This document shows positions 15,285-22,697 of a stretch of 25,801 bases of DNA, piece by piece. Each line of letters opens with the position of its first letter. Position 1 is the first letter of the stretch. The translations under genes were made by a program, and so were the position numbers. Source of the stretch: JBOGDS01 sp050743075 (GTDB lineage Bacteria; Actinomycetota; Actinomycetes; Jiangellales; Jiangellaceae); contig JBOGDS010000050.1 of NCBI GenBank assembly GCA_050743075.1, positions 1 to 25,801 on the forward strand, given 5' to 3'. The notes under the pieces were generated by a model. The model did not search any database. It was not told where the DNA came from and worked only from the letters and a program-made list of their open reading frames with translations.

Positions 15285-16621
15285 CCGGTCTGGGTCGAGG
15301 CGTCCACTCGGTTCGCGATCGTCAGCATGTCCTCGAGGTGGCAGACCTTGAGCCGGGGCCGGCCACGCCGGGCGCCTTCGACCAGCTCGTAGTCGTCCAG
15401 GGTGAGCCACTGGTCCCACCTGATGAAGCGCACGCCACGCCGTTCGAGGGTGGCCGTGACCGTGTCCGGGTCCGGCGCCGCCGGCGCCGCGAGGTGAGGC
15501 GCATCCGCGAGCAGGGAACGCACTGTCTCGGCTGCATCGCTCTTGTTCGTGCCGATGACTCCGGTCGGGCCGCGTTTGACCCAGCCGGCTACATAGATGC
15601 CGGCGTGGTCGGTTCCGGCGACCCGGCCACCGTTGTGCGGCACCGTCGCGGACGTCTGGTCGAACGGCAGACCATGCAGTTCCCGCCCTGCGTAGCCGAT
15701 CGCACGGAAGACGGCCTGAGCCGCCAGCCGCTCGGTCGATCCGGTCGCCACCAGCCGTCCGCCGGCATCAAGGGCGGTCCGCTCGACCTCCATCGCCGCC
15801 ACTTCACCGGTGCCGAGGATCGACACCGGGCGGGTCCAGAACCTGAAGTGGACCCGGCGCGGTGCGCCCGTCCGGGGCCGCGAAGACCAGTCCCCCAGCA
15901 CGTCGACGTTCCGCTTCGCCACCCGGTTGCCAGATACCACCAGCTCGCTTGCGTGGTCGAGTTCGAGGTCGGCGGGATCGACGAGCACCTCGACGCCGTC
16001 GATATCGGCCATCTCCCGTAGTTCCGGTGTCGTGAACTTCGTGTACGCCGGCCCCCGGCGGGCGAGGACGTACACGTCGGACGCACTGCGCCATGCTTCG
16101 AGCACGTGCTCTGGCGTGTCCGTCGCAACGAGTGTATCGGCGTCCGTGGCCAGCATCCGCGCCACGTCGAGGGCGACGTTGCCGGCGCCGACCACCACCG
16201 CCTCCCGGGCCCGCAGGTAGCCGAGGTCGACCGCTGACGGGTGGCCGTTGTACCAGGCGACGAAGTCTGCCGCCGCGAACGTACCGGCAAGATCCTCGCC
16301 CGGGACGCCGAGACTCCGCTCGTTCGGCGAGCCGGTGGCGTGGATAACCGCGTGGTAGTGACGCCGGAGGTCGTCGGCGGTCAGGTCGACGCCGTATGTC
16401 ACGTTCCCGAAGAACCGGACGTCGGGCGAGCTCAGGATGTCGGCCAGCTTTCCCGAAACCGACTGGATCTTCGGATGGTCTGGGGCGACGCCGTAGCGGA
16501 CCAGCCCGAAGGGTGCAGGTAGTGCCTCGAAGACGTCGACCCTCACCGGCACAGGCCCGGTGAGCAGCGCCCCCACGGCATAGATTCCCGCCGGGCCGGC
16601 CCCGACGACCGCGACCCGCAT
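15281..16621 (-). CDS. Ferredoxin/adrenodoxin-type NADP+ reductase (FprA-like), 446 aa
   Basis: A flavoenzyme moving electrons between NADPH and ferredoxin. The N-terminal FAD motif is MRVAVVGAGPAGIYAVGALL, followed by the family signature FGLVRYGVAPDHPKIQSV, the NADPH site AVVVGAGNVALDVARMLATD and the C-terminal GWVKRGPTGVIGTNKSDAAE, all as in mycobacterial FprA and adrenodoxin reductases. The last ~50 residues (RRGVRFIRWDQWLTLDDYEL) are the usual FprA tail. ATG 16621 places the first beta strand at residue 2; ATG 16642 in the same frame would add seven residues, and neither has a strong ribosome site. It lies between a thioesterase and a sulfite oxidase in one tight operon. A ferredoxin partner is not in the window. 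Confidence 0.93.
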   Translation of the reverse strand: MRVAVVGAGPAGIYAVGALLTGPVPVRVDVFEALPAPFGLVRYGVAPDHPKIQSVSGKLADILSSPDVRFFGNVTYGVDLTADDLRRHYHAVIHATGSPNERSLGVPGEDLAGTFAAADFVAWYNGHPSAVDLGYLRAREAVVVGAGNVALDVARMLATDADTLVATDTPEHVLEAWRSASDVYVLARRGPAYTKFTTPELREMADIDGVEVLVDPADLELDHASELVVSGNRVAKRNVDVLGDWSSRPRTGAPRRVHFRFWTRPVSILGTGEVAAMEVERTALDAGGRLVATGSTERLAAQAVFRAIGYAGRELHGLPFDQTSATVPHNGGRVAGTDHAGIYVAGWVKRGPTGVIGTNKSDAAETVRSLLADAPHLAAPAAPDPDTVTATLERRGVRFIRWDQWLTLDDYELVEGARRGRPRLKVCHLEDMLTIANRVDASTQTG

Positions 16622-16647
16622 TGCACCCGAGCGCGCGCGCATGGCGG

Positions 16648-17061
16648 CTACGCGGGTCGGCCGAGTTCGGACGTGGACCGTACGTTCTGCAGACGCACCT
16701 GTCCCTTCGCGACGAGGCGGTCGTCGTCGTCCCAGATCTGCACCGACCACAGCTGCTGGGTCCGCCCGCGGAAGACGGGCAGCGCCTCCGCCCTGAGCTT
16801 CCCTTCGCTCACCGCTCGCAGGAAGTCGGTCTGGTTGGAAACACCGACGACGTGGCCCTCGTCGCCCAGCCACAACGCCGCAGCGACGCTGGCCAGCGTC
16901 TCGACGACCGCGCAGTGCACGCCGCCGTGCAGGATCCCGAACGGCTGGTGGAGCTCTGGGCGCACCGGCAGGTGGGCGGTCACCCGATCCGCGGAGACCT
17001 CGTCGAGCTCGAGCCCGATCAGCCCGGTCAGGCCCTTGTCCATGTCGGCAACCTGGTGCAT
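16648..17061 (-). CDS. PaaI-family hotdog thioesterase, 137 aa
   Basis: A single hotdog domain with the TIGR00369-type pattern: LELDEVSADRVTAHLPV, then HQPFGILHGGVHCAVVETLA (catalytic HGG region with Asn/Gln replaced by F-G-I-L-HGG-V and the acidic E in VETLA), GVSNQTDFLRAVSEGKL and the C-terminal DDRLVAKGQVRLQN. It should hydrolyse acyl- or aryl-CoA thioesters in the cytoplasm as a dimer or tetramer. ATG 17061 follows GTGAGGACGC; Met 17043 is a weaker alternative. First gene of the minus-strand thioesterase/reductase/sulfite oxidase run; its stop is 6-27 bp before the reductase start, so they are co-transcribed. The link to sulfite metabolism is unclear. Confidence 0.9.
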   Translation of the reverse strand: MHQVADMDKGLTGLIGLELDEVSADRVTAHLPVRPELHQPFGILHGGVHCAVVETLASVAAALWLGDEGHVVGVSNQTDFLRAVSEGKLRAEALPVFRGRTQQLWSVQIWDDDDRLVAKGQVRLQNVRSTSELGRPA

Positions 17062-17156
17062 GCGTCCTCACGTTCGTCGGTCATGTTCCAGCCTAGTGAG
17101 CCCGCGGCCCGGAGAAGAACGCAGGAGTCATGGCGGCGGATGGAGCCGCTCCGTCG

Positions 17157-19475
17157 TTATACGACAGCTCCGTAGTCGGGCGCCTCGCGGGCGCGGGCGT
17201 CCTTGGGCTTCTCGGGTTTCGGTCGGGGCGGCGGCGCCGGGTAGCGCGCTTCCAGCTCGATGGCCAGCGGCGTGGCGGTGAAGTTGGAGGAGTAGGTGCC
17301 GACGACGATGCCGAGCAACAGCGCGAGCGCGAAGTCGGACAGCGAGTCGCCGCCGAGGACGTACAGGGCGGTCAGGATGAACAGCGTGCTGATACCGGTG
17401 TTGACCGTCCGTGGCAGCGTCGCGAGGATCGCGGCGTTGGCGACCTGCGGGAACGGCGTCTTCGGCGACGCCCGCCACTTCTCCCGGATCCGGTCGAACA
17501 CCACGACCGAGTCGTTGACGGTGTAGCCCACGATCGTGAGCAATGCGGCCAGGAAGATGCCGTCGACCGGCTTGCCCAGCCACGCGAACACGCCGAGGAC
17601 GATCACCACGTTGTGGAAGAGCGCGACGACAGCACCAGTCCCGAAGGTCCAGCGGAACCGGATCGCCAGGTAGACCAGCTGGGCAGCGAGCGCGACCCCC
17701 AGCGCGATCAGCGCGTTGCGCCGCAACTCGTCTCCGAGGCTGGGCCCGATCAGCTCGTCGCGGACGATCTCGGCGCCGCCACCGGCGTGGGCGAGTGCCG
17801 CTCGGATCGTGGCGGCTTCGTCGTCGGACAGCTCACCGGTACGCACGGTGATGTCGTCGTCACCAGACTCCTGCACGACGGCCGTCGGGAAGCCGGCGTC
17901 GGCCACGGCGGCCCGTGCGTCGTCGACGTCCACCTGCTCGGAGGTGGAGACCTCGATCAGCCGGCCGCCGGTGAACTCGACGCCGAAGTCCAGCCCGCGC
18001 ACCACGATGCCGACGATGCTGACGACGACGGCGACCGCCGAGATCAGCAGCCAGCGGCGGCTGCGCCGCATCAGGTCGGGGCCGTTCTGGTTCAGCCAGG
18101 TACGGACCCGGCCGTGGCTGGCGATGCCGCTGATGCCCGGCCTCCGGCGTAGCCAGCCCCAGGTGGCGGCCCACTCGGCCAGGACGCGGGTGACGACGAG
18201 CGCCGAGAGCAACGACGCGAGCACACCGATCGTCAGCGTGACACCGAAGCCACGGACCGGACCGGCGGCCAGAAAGAAGAGGAGGCCGGCCGCGATGAGG
18301 GTGGTGATGTTGGAGTCGGCGATGGCCGACAGAGCGTTGCGGAACCCGCTCTGGACGGCCTTGCGAAGACTCTTGGTCCTCCCCTCGACGTAGTCCTCGC
18401 GCGCTCGCTCGAAGACGAGGACGTTGGCGTCGACGGCCATCCCGATGGCCAGTACGAAGCCCGCCAGGCCGGGCAGGGTCAGGGTGGCGCCCAGCGCGGT
18501 GAGCGTCGCGTACGAGATCAGCGCATAGCACGCGAGGGCGATCGCCGCGAGCAGGCCCATCAGCCGGTAGGCCAGGACGATGAACAGGGCTGTCAGCACC
18601 ACGCCGATGATCGCGGCCCGCGCGCTCGCGTCGATCGCCTCGGCGCCCAGAGTCGGGCCGACCGTGCGTTGCTCGATGACCTCGACCGGCAAGGGCAGAG
18701 CGCCACCCTCAATGAGGACGGCCAGGTCGGTGGCTTCCTCCTGGGTGAACGTGCCGGTGATCTGGGTGGAGCCGCCGGGCATGCCGACGTCGCACCCGAT
18801 GCTCTCGACGACCTGGGGGGAGGAGATGACCTCGTCGTCGAGCACGATCGCGACCCGCCGGCCCGGGTCGCCCGGCGGTGCGCAAGCCGCCTGACCGGTG
18901 AGCTCCTGCCAGGCCGGTCCGCCGTTGCCGGTGAAGTCGATCGTGACGAACCAGCCAGAGCCGAGCTGGGTGTCGATGCCGGGGGCGGCGGCGGACACGC
19001 CCTCGCCGGTCAGCGCGGCCGGCCCGAGCCGCAGCGGCTGGCCGCCCTCGTCGGGAAGGATCAGCTCGCCCTGATCGGGCGGAGTCGGCTGCGCCGGGTC
19101 TGGCGACGGCGCTGGCTGCTCGGCCAGCCCGAGCACCGGGTGGAACGTGAGCTGCGCAGTGCGGCCGATGACCTCGGCCGCCTCTCGTGGGTCCTCGACG
19201 CCCGGCAGTTCCACGATGATGCGCTGCTCACCGGATCGGGCAAGCGTCGGCTCGGAGACGCCCAGCGCGTCGACCCGCCGTCGCAGCACCTCGAGCGCCC
19301 GGTCGGTCGACTCGGCGTCGGCCTGCACGTTCGGCGCGTCCTGCGTCTCCAGGACGATCTGCGTCCCGCCGCGCAGGTCGAGGCCCAGCCGTGGCGACGC
19401 GGTCAACGCGACATAGCTGGACGCCGCGAGCGCTACCAGCGCAAGGACCGCGCGGAACAGGGTGGATCGGGTCAC
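17157..19475 (-). CDS. secDF: SecDF fusion, protein-export accessory translocase, 772 aa
   Basis: SecD and SecF in one chain; they use the proton gradient to pull exported proteins through SecYEG on the outer face of the membrane. SecD half (about 1-450): first helix, LGLDLRGGTQIVLE, periplasmic P1 domain with ALEVLRRRVDALGVSEPTLA and IIVELPGVEDPREAAEVIG, then helices with LAGFVLAIGMAVDANVLVFE. SecF half (about 465-750): DFGVEFTGGRLIEV and IVGYTVNDSVVVFDRIREKW. GTG 19475 follows GGAGG. Actinobacteria normally keep separate secD and secF genes next to yajC/ruv; a fused copy standing alone here suggests a paralogue. It ends in a charged Pro/Lys-rich cytoplasmic tail. The small secreted protein gene lies 58 bp upstream. 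Confidence 0.95.
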   Translation of the reverse strand: MTRSTLFRAVLALVALAASSYVALTASPRLGLDLRGGTQIVLETQDAPNVQADAESTDRALEVLRRRVDALGVSEPTLARSGEQRIIVELPGVEDPREAAEVIGRTAQLTFHPVLGLAEQPAPSPDPAQPTPPDQGELILPDEGGQPLRLGPAALTGEGVSAAAPGIDTQLGSGWFVTIDFTGNGGPAWQELTGQAACAPPGDPGRRVAIVLDDEVISSPQVVESIGCDVGMPGGSTQITGTFTQEEATDLAVLIEGGALPLPVEVIEQRTVGPTLGAEAIDASARAAIIGVVLTALFIVLAYRLMGLLAAIALACYALISYATLTALGATLTLPGLAGFVLAIGMAVDANVLVFERAREDYVEGRTKSLRKAVQSGFRNALSAIADSNITTLIAAGLLFFLAAGPVRGFGVTLTIGVLASLLSALVVTRVLAEWAATWGWLRRRPGISGIASHGRVRTWLNQNGPDLMRRSRRWLLISAVAVVVSIVGIVVRGLDFGVEFTGGRLIEVSTSEQVDVDDARAAVADAGFPTAVVQESGDDDITVRTGELSDDEAATIRAALAHAGGGAEIVRDELIGPSLGDELRRNALIALGVALAAQLVYLAIRFRWTFGTGAVVALFHNVVIVLGVFAWLGKPVDGIFLAALLTIVGYTVNDSVVVFDRIREKWRASPKTPFPQVANAAILATLPRTVNTGISTLFILTALYVLGGDSLSDFALALLLGIVVGTYSSNFTATPLAIELEARYPAPPPRPKPEKPKDARAREAPDYGAVV

Positions 19476-19533
19476 GGAAGCCTCCGGTACGGCCGGCTCG
19501 TGGGGCCCGGCCGAGGGTCAGACGAGAGGGTCG

Positions 19534-19920
19534 TCAGAAGGCAGGCGGCGCGCGGTCGCGCGTGGTCGTGACCGTCGTGGCGGCGCGGTCGCGGTTGTCC
19601 GTCGCGTCAGCGGCGACCGCTGCGGACGGCGGTTCGACGTGGACGCAGGTCGGCAGGACCGCGAGCGGTAGCCCCTGGGCCGGATCGGCTGTGGGAGGGA
19701 CGACGGGGGCTTCGACAGTGACGGCACGATCGCGGGTGGCGACAGCGTCGGCTCGAAGCGGCGCCGCAGCTGCCGGTGTGAGTCCTAGCGACACTGCCAG
19801 CGCGGTCGCCGCGAGGGCGGTTGCCACGGCTCGCGACACAGACTGGACCCGTCTGGATGCGACCCGCCGGCAGGTCGCGGCACACCCGTCCAGTCGATCA
19901 CGACGGGAGCGTCGGACCAT
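19534..19920 (-). CDS. Small predicted secreted protein, unknown function, 128 aa
   Basis: ATG 19920 is preceded by GGGAGGG at good distance. The N-terminus is basic (about 1-28, MVRRSRRDRLDGCAATCRRV), followed by a hydrophobic stretch VATALAATALAVSLGLTPAA ending AAA-PL, a plausible Sec signal peptide with cleavage near residue 53. The mature part is short, Ala/Thr/Pro-rich and contains RDRA three times, spaced irregularly (TRDRAVTVEA, NRDRAATT, TRDRAPPAF). No family recognised. Position just before secDF on the same strand suggests co-transcription. It could be a chance frame in GC-rich DNA, but the ribosome site and signal peptide argue for a gene. Confidence 0.5.
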   Translation of the reverse strand: MVRRSRRDRLDGCAATCRRVASRRVQSVSRAVATALAATALAVSLGLTPAAAAPLRADAVATRDRAVTVEAPVVPPTADPAQGLPLAVLPTCVHVEPPSAAVAADATDNRDRAATTVTTTRDRAPPAF

Positions 19921-20133
19921 GGCTCGACCCTCCCAGGAATTGCCCCCGCGGCGACGCTCAGTCTACGGGCGGGCCGTGTCCCGAAGCGACACGGGAGCCC
20001 TTCGTCGGCCGCCGTACGGGACGGGTCACGTCATGCCATCTCCGGCACTGGGCCGCGCTGTGGGGTGACTGTGACGCCTACAATCGTCGCGGCCGAAACC
20101 GCCGACCGGCAGGAATCCCACGTGCCACCCCTT

Positions 20134-20191
20134 CCCATGATCATGTCGACTTCGTCCCCGTTATGGTGGGCGAAGTCGACATGATCATGGG
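20134..20191. repeat. Large hairpin with perfect 21-bp arms, overlapping the DedA start
   Basis: The left arm 20134-20154 (CCCATGATCATG followed by TCGACTTCG) is the exact reverse complement of 20171-20191 (CGAAGTCGACATGATCATGG plus G); the loop is 16 nt. Each arm also contains the smaller palindromes ATGATCAT and GTCGAC. The right arm supplies the ATG codons (20181, 20187) from which the DedA frame begins. It resembles dispersed palindromic intergenic elements of GC-rich actinomycetes; it could act as a leader hairpin or as a terminator for upstream reads. Confidence 0.85.
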
Positions 20192-20876
20192 GGCAAGCGG
20201 CCGGCCGGCATCGTTGCCAGCCGCCGAGACCGTAGACGACGGGCTCACCGGCCTGACCGGTGCGGCCGCCGACGTGGTCGACGCGCTCGGCGAAGTCGGC
20301 GTCGGTGCCTTGACTTTCGTCGAGACCGTCTTCCCGCCGATCCCGAGCGAGATCGTCCTGTCTCTGTCCGGCTACCTGGCGGAGCGGGGACGGCTCAACG
20401 TGGTGTGGGTCGTCGTCGCGGCCACCGTGGGCGCGGTGCTGGGTGCGTTGGTGCTCTACTTCCTCGGCGCGGTGTTCGGCGAGGAACGCGCCCGGCGATG
20501 GCTCACGAAGCTGCCGCTGGTCGACGGCGCGGACTTCGACCAGGCCTCGGCGTGGTTCGCCCGCCACGGCCACGGTGTGGTGTTCTTCGGCAGGTTCGTG
20601 CCGATCGTGCGCAGCTTGGTGTCGTTGCCCGCCGGAGCGCAGCGGATGCCGCTGACCTGGTTCGTCGTGCTGACCGCCCTCGGCAGCCTGCTCTGGAACA
20701 GCCTCCTGGTCGGGGCGGGGTACGTCCTCGGCACCCAGTACGAGCGCGTTGAGGACTACATGCAGTACCTCGACTACGTCATCTACGCAGCGGTGGCCGC
20801 GATCGTCGGCTGGTTCGTCGTGCGCAAGTCCCGTCAGCGCAGGTCGGCCCCGGCCGGCGGGGGTCACCGCACCTGA
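20181..20876 (+). CDS. DedA-family membrane protein, about 229-231 aa
   Basis: It contains the DedA signatures GALTFVETVFPPIPSEIVLS, GYLAERGRLNVVWVVVAATV and GRFVPIVRSLVSLPAGAQRM, the last with the essential Arg pair of this family, followed by TWFVVLTALGSLLWNSLLVG and a C-terminal helix YVIYAAVAAIVGWFVV with a basic tail. About five to six membrane segments. DedA proteins include the C55-isoprenyl-phosphate flippases (UptA-type) and polymyxin-tolerance factors; the exact substrate is not predictable. The start is uncertain: ATG 20181 or 20187 lie in the hairpin arm with only a weak GGTGGG ahead; GTG 20274 would still keep the conserved core. Its 3' end overlaps that of the convergent MFS gene by 13 bp. 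Confidence 0.88.
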   Translation: MIMGASGRPASLPAAETVDDGLTGLTGAAADVVDALGEVGVGALTFVETVFPPIPSEIVLSLSGYLAERGRLNVVWVVVAATVGAVLGALVLYFLGAVFGEERARRWLTKLPLVDGADFDQASAWFARHGHGVVFFGRFVPIVRSLVSLPAGAQRMPLTWFVVLTALGSLLWNSLLVGAGYVLGTQYERVEDYMQYLDYVIYAAVAAIVGWFVVRKSRQRRSAPAGGGHRT

Positions 20877-22138
20877 CCGACTGCGCGCGTCGCCAGCGCG
20901 GGCACCGTGGCCGCGGGCGACACGGGCGGGCGCAAGAGGCCCCGGCGGCGCAGGTAGGCGTAGGTCGCCCCAGCGGCGACGGCGGTGGCGATGCCGCCGG
21001 CGGCCAGCGATACCCGGGCACCGAAGGTCTCGCCGATCCAGCCGACGAGCGGGCCGCCCACGGGCGTCGTGCCCGTGGTGGCGACCACGAGCAGCGCCAT
21101 GACCCGCCCACGCATCTGCGGGTCGGCCTGCAGCTGAATCAGCGAGTTGGCGACGGCCCGGAATGCGAGGCTCGCGCCGCCGACCGCGAACAGCGCGACG
21201 AACGCGACCAGCAGCGTGGGGGCGAAGGCCGTGGCCACCATCAGGGCGGCGAACACCAGAGCGGTCGACGTGAGCATCCGGGCGGAGGCGTGCAACGTGC
21301 TCGCGATGCTGAGCCCGCCGATCACGGCTCCCACGCCCATGGCCGAGAACATCAGCCCGAACGCCTGCGCGTCGGCGTCGAACGTGTCGCGGGCGAACAA
21401 CGGGAGGGTGACCGCCCACTCGTAGGCCAGCATGCCGGTGACCGTCATCAGCACCAGCGGGCCGAGCAGCTGAGGGCTGCGCCGCACGTAGCGCAGCCCG
21501 TCGCGCAGCTGCCCCCGTCCGCGCCGCATGGGCGGTGCCGGCTGGAGTTGATCGGTGCGCATCAGCAGCAGCCCGGTGACGACGGCCAGGTACGACACGG
21601 AGTTGATCATGAAGCTGGGGGCGAGCCCGACCGTGGCGATCAGCACGCCGCCAATGGCCGGGCCGGTCACCTTGCCGGCGTTGATCACGATGCTGTTGAG
21701 CGTGACGGCGTTGGTCAGCCGGGACGGGCCGACCATCTCGATCACGAACGTGTGCCGGGCCGGCTTGTCGAGGGCACCGATCGTGCCGAGGCACAGGGCA
21801 AGCACGAGCACCATCCACAGCTGCACTCGGTCGGTCGCGATGAGCACGCCGAGCAGGACGGCCGGGACCGCGGCGGTGGCCTGTGTCCAGATCAGCAGTT
21901 TGCGCTTGTCGACGCGGTCGGCCAGCAGGCCCGCCCACGGCCCGACCAGCAGCGTCGGCAACTGCTGCAGCGCGGCCGTGATGCCGAGAAGCGTGCCCGA
22001 GCCGGTGAGCTCCAGGACCAGCCAGGCCTGGGCGATCTTCTGCATCCAGGTGCCCATCACCGAGATCGTCTGGCCGGTGAAGAACAGCCGGTAGTTGCGC
22101 GTGCTCAGCGACGCGAAGGTGGCCCGCAGGCTGGTCAT
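20864..22138 (-). CDS. MFS transporter (EntS/MFS_3-type), probable drug exporter, 424 aa
   Basis: ATG 22138 overlaps the MarR stop (ATGA). It starts SLRATFASLSTRNYRLFFTG QTIS with TWMQKIAQAWLVLELTGSGT, the N-terminal signature of MFS_3/EntS-type exporters; the A-motif loop is GLLADRVDKRKLLIWTQ, then GALDKPARHTFVIEMVG and NSIVINAGKVTGPAIGGVLI. About 12 transmembrane helices, with RALANSLIQLQ-like AVANSLIQLQADPQMRGRVM in the cytoplasmic loop of the second half. It is likely a proton-driven efflux pump controlled by the MarR protein in the same operon. Confidence 0.93.
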   Translation of the reverse strand: MTSLRATFASLSTRNYRLFFTGQTISVMGTWMQKIAQAWLVLELTGSGTLLGITAALQQLPTLLVGPWAGLLADRVDKRKLLIWTQATAAVPAVLLGVLIATDRVQLWMVLVLALCLGTIGALDKPARHTFVIEMVGPSRLTNAVTLNSIVINAGKVTGPAIGGVLIATVGLAPSFMINSVSYLAVVTGLLLMRTDQLQPAPPMRRGRGQLRDGLRYVRRSPQLLGPLVLMTVTGMLAYEWAVTLPLFARDTFDADAQAFGLMFSAMGVGAVIGGLSIASTLHASARMLTSTALVFAALMVATAFAPTLLVAFVALFAVGGASLAFRAVANSLIQLQADPQMRGRVMALLVVATTGTTPVGGPLVGWIGETFGARVSLAAGGIATAVAAGATYAYLRRRGLLRPPVSPAATVPALATRAVGQVR

Positions 22139-22563
22139 GACTTGACGGCCAGCAGCCGTTCCAGCGCCGGCAGGGCCGAGGCGATCCGCTCCCGGTCGTC
22201 GGGGCCGAGAGCGGAGAGCTGGCGGGCGAGGTATTCGTCGGCGCGGTCGCTGGCGGCGCGCAGCAGCGCCGCGCCGTCCGTGGTGAGGTCGACGCACCAG
22301 CTGCGGGCGTCATCGGGATCCTGCTGCCGGGCGACGAGGCCGAGACCCTCAAGCCGGGCGACGAGCCGGGTGGTGGAGGACTTGCTGATGTGCTCCCGCT
22401 CGGCCAGCCGGCCCAGCCGGGTCGACCCGTGCCGCTCGATCGTGGTCAACGCCGACAGCTGCGACGGGGTGAGCCCAGGCGCGGAGTTCTTGCGGACCCG
22501 CCGGGCCAGCCGGGTGAGCGACAGCCGCAGCGCGGTGACGTCGACGACCTGTGGCACGTGCAC
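22135..22563 (-). CDS. MarR-family transcriptional regulator, 142 aa
   Basis: GTG 22563, with GGGAGC upstream. Winged helix-turn-helix: LTPSQLSALTTIERHGSTRL, LAEREHISKSSTTRLVARLE (recognition helix), GLGLVARQQDPDDARSWCVD (wing with the D-x-R motif). The C-terminal dimerisation helices contain DEYLARQLSALGPDDRERIA. It is translationally coupled to the MFS exporter downstream (ATGA). A perfect 15-bp palindrome 15-29 bp upstream is the expected autoregulatory operator, so a ligand that releases MarR would induce the exporter. Confidence 0.93.
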   Translation of the reverse strand: MHVPQVVDVTALRLSLTRLARRVRKNSAPGLTPSQLSALTTIERHGSTRLGRLAEREHISKSSTTRLVARLEGLGLVARQQDPDDARSWCVDLTTDGAALLRAASDRADEYLARQLSALGPDDRERIASALPALERLLAVKS

Positions 22564-22577
22564 GCTCCCGTAGATTA

Positions 22578-22592
22578 GTACGCTAAGCGTAC
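22578..22592. promoter_or_regulatory. MarR operator: GTACGCT-A-AGCGTAC
   Basis: A perfect 7-bp inverted repeat with a single central base, 15 bp upstream of the marR start codon. On the coding strand TACTAAT lies at its edge and could be part of the -10 region, so binding would block RNA polymerase. The neighbouring bases are AT-rich for this window. Size and position match MarR-type sites; binding itself is inferred. Confidence 0.75.
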
Positions 22593-22626
22593 CATCGGAG
22601 CGAGCCGCCGCGCCTTCACCAGGCGA

Positions 22627-22668
22627 ACGGGTGCTTCACCAGGTTCCGGTGCCTGGTGAAGCACCCGT
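22627..22668 (-). terminator. Strong hairpin downstream of the glycoside hydrolase gene
   Basis: ACGGGTGCTTCACCAGG (22627-22643) pairs perfectly over 17 bp with CCTGGTGAAGCACCCGT (22652-22668), loop TTCCGGTG. It begins about 30 nt past the glycosidase stop and lies upstream of the MarR promoter, so it insulates the two units. No T run. A third CTTCACCAGG precedes the stem at 22614-22623. Confidence 0.8.
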
Positions 22669-22697
22669 CAGGGTGGTCTACGTGATCAACGGGCAGC

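Noticed and set aside
20031..22352. A 773-residue minus-strand frame covering the DedA and MFS genes
   Set aside because: It is the mirror of DedA and an off-frame of MFS/MarR, rich in Arg/His/Gln; the DedA, MFS and MarR frames carry the family motifs.
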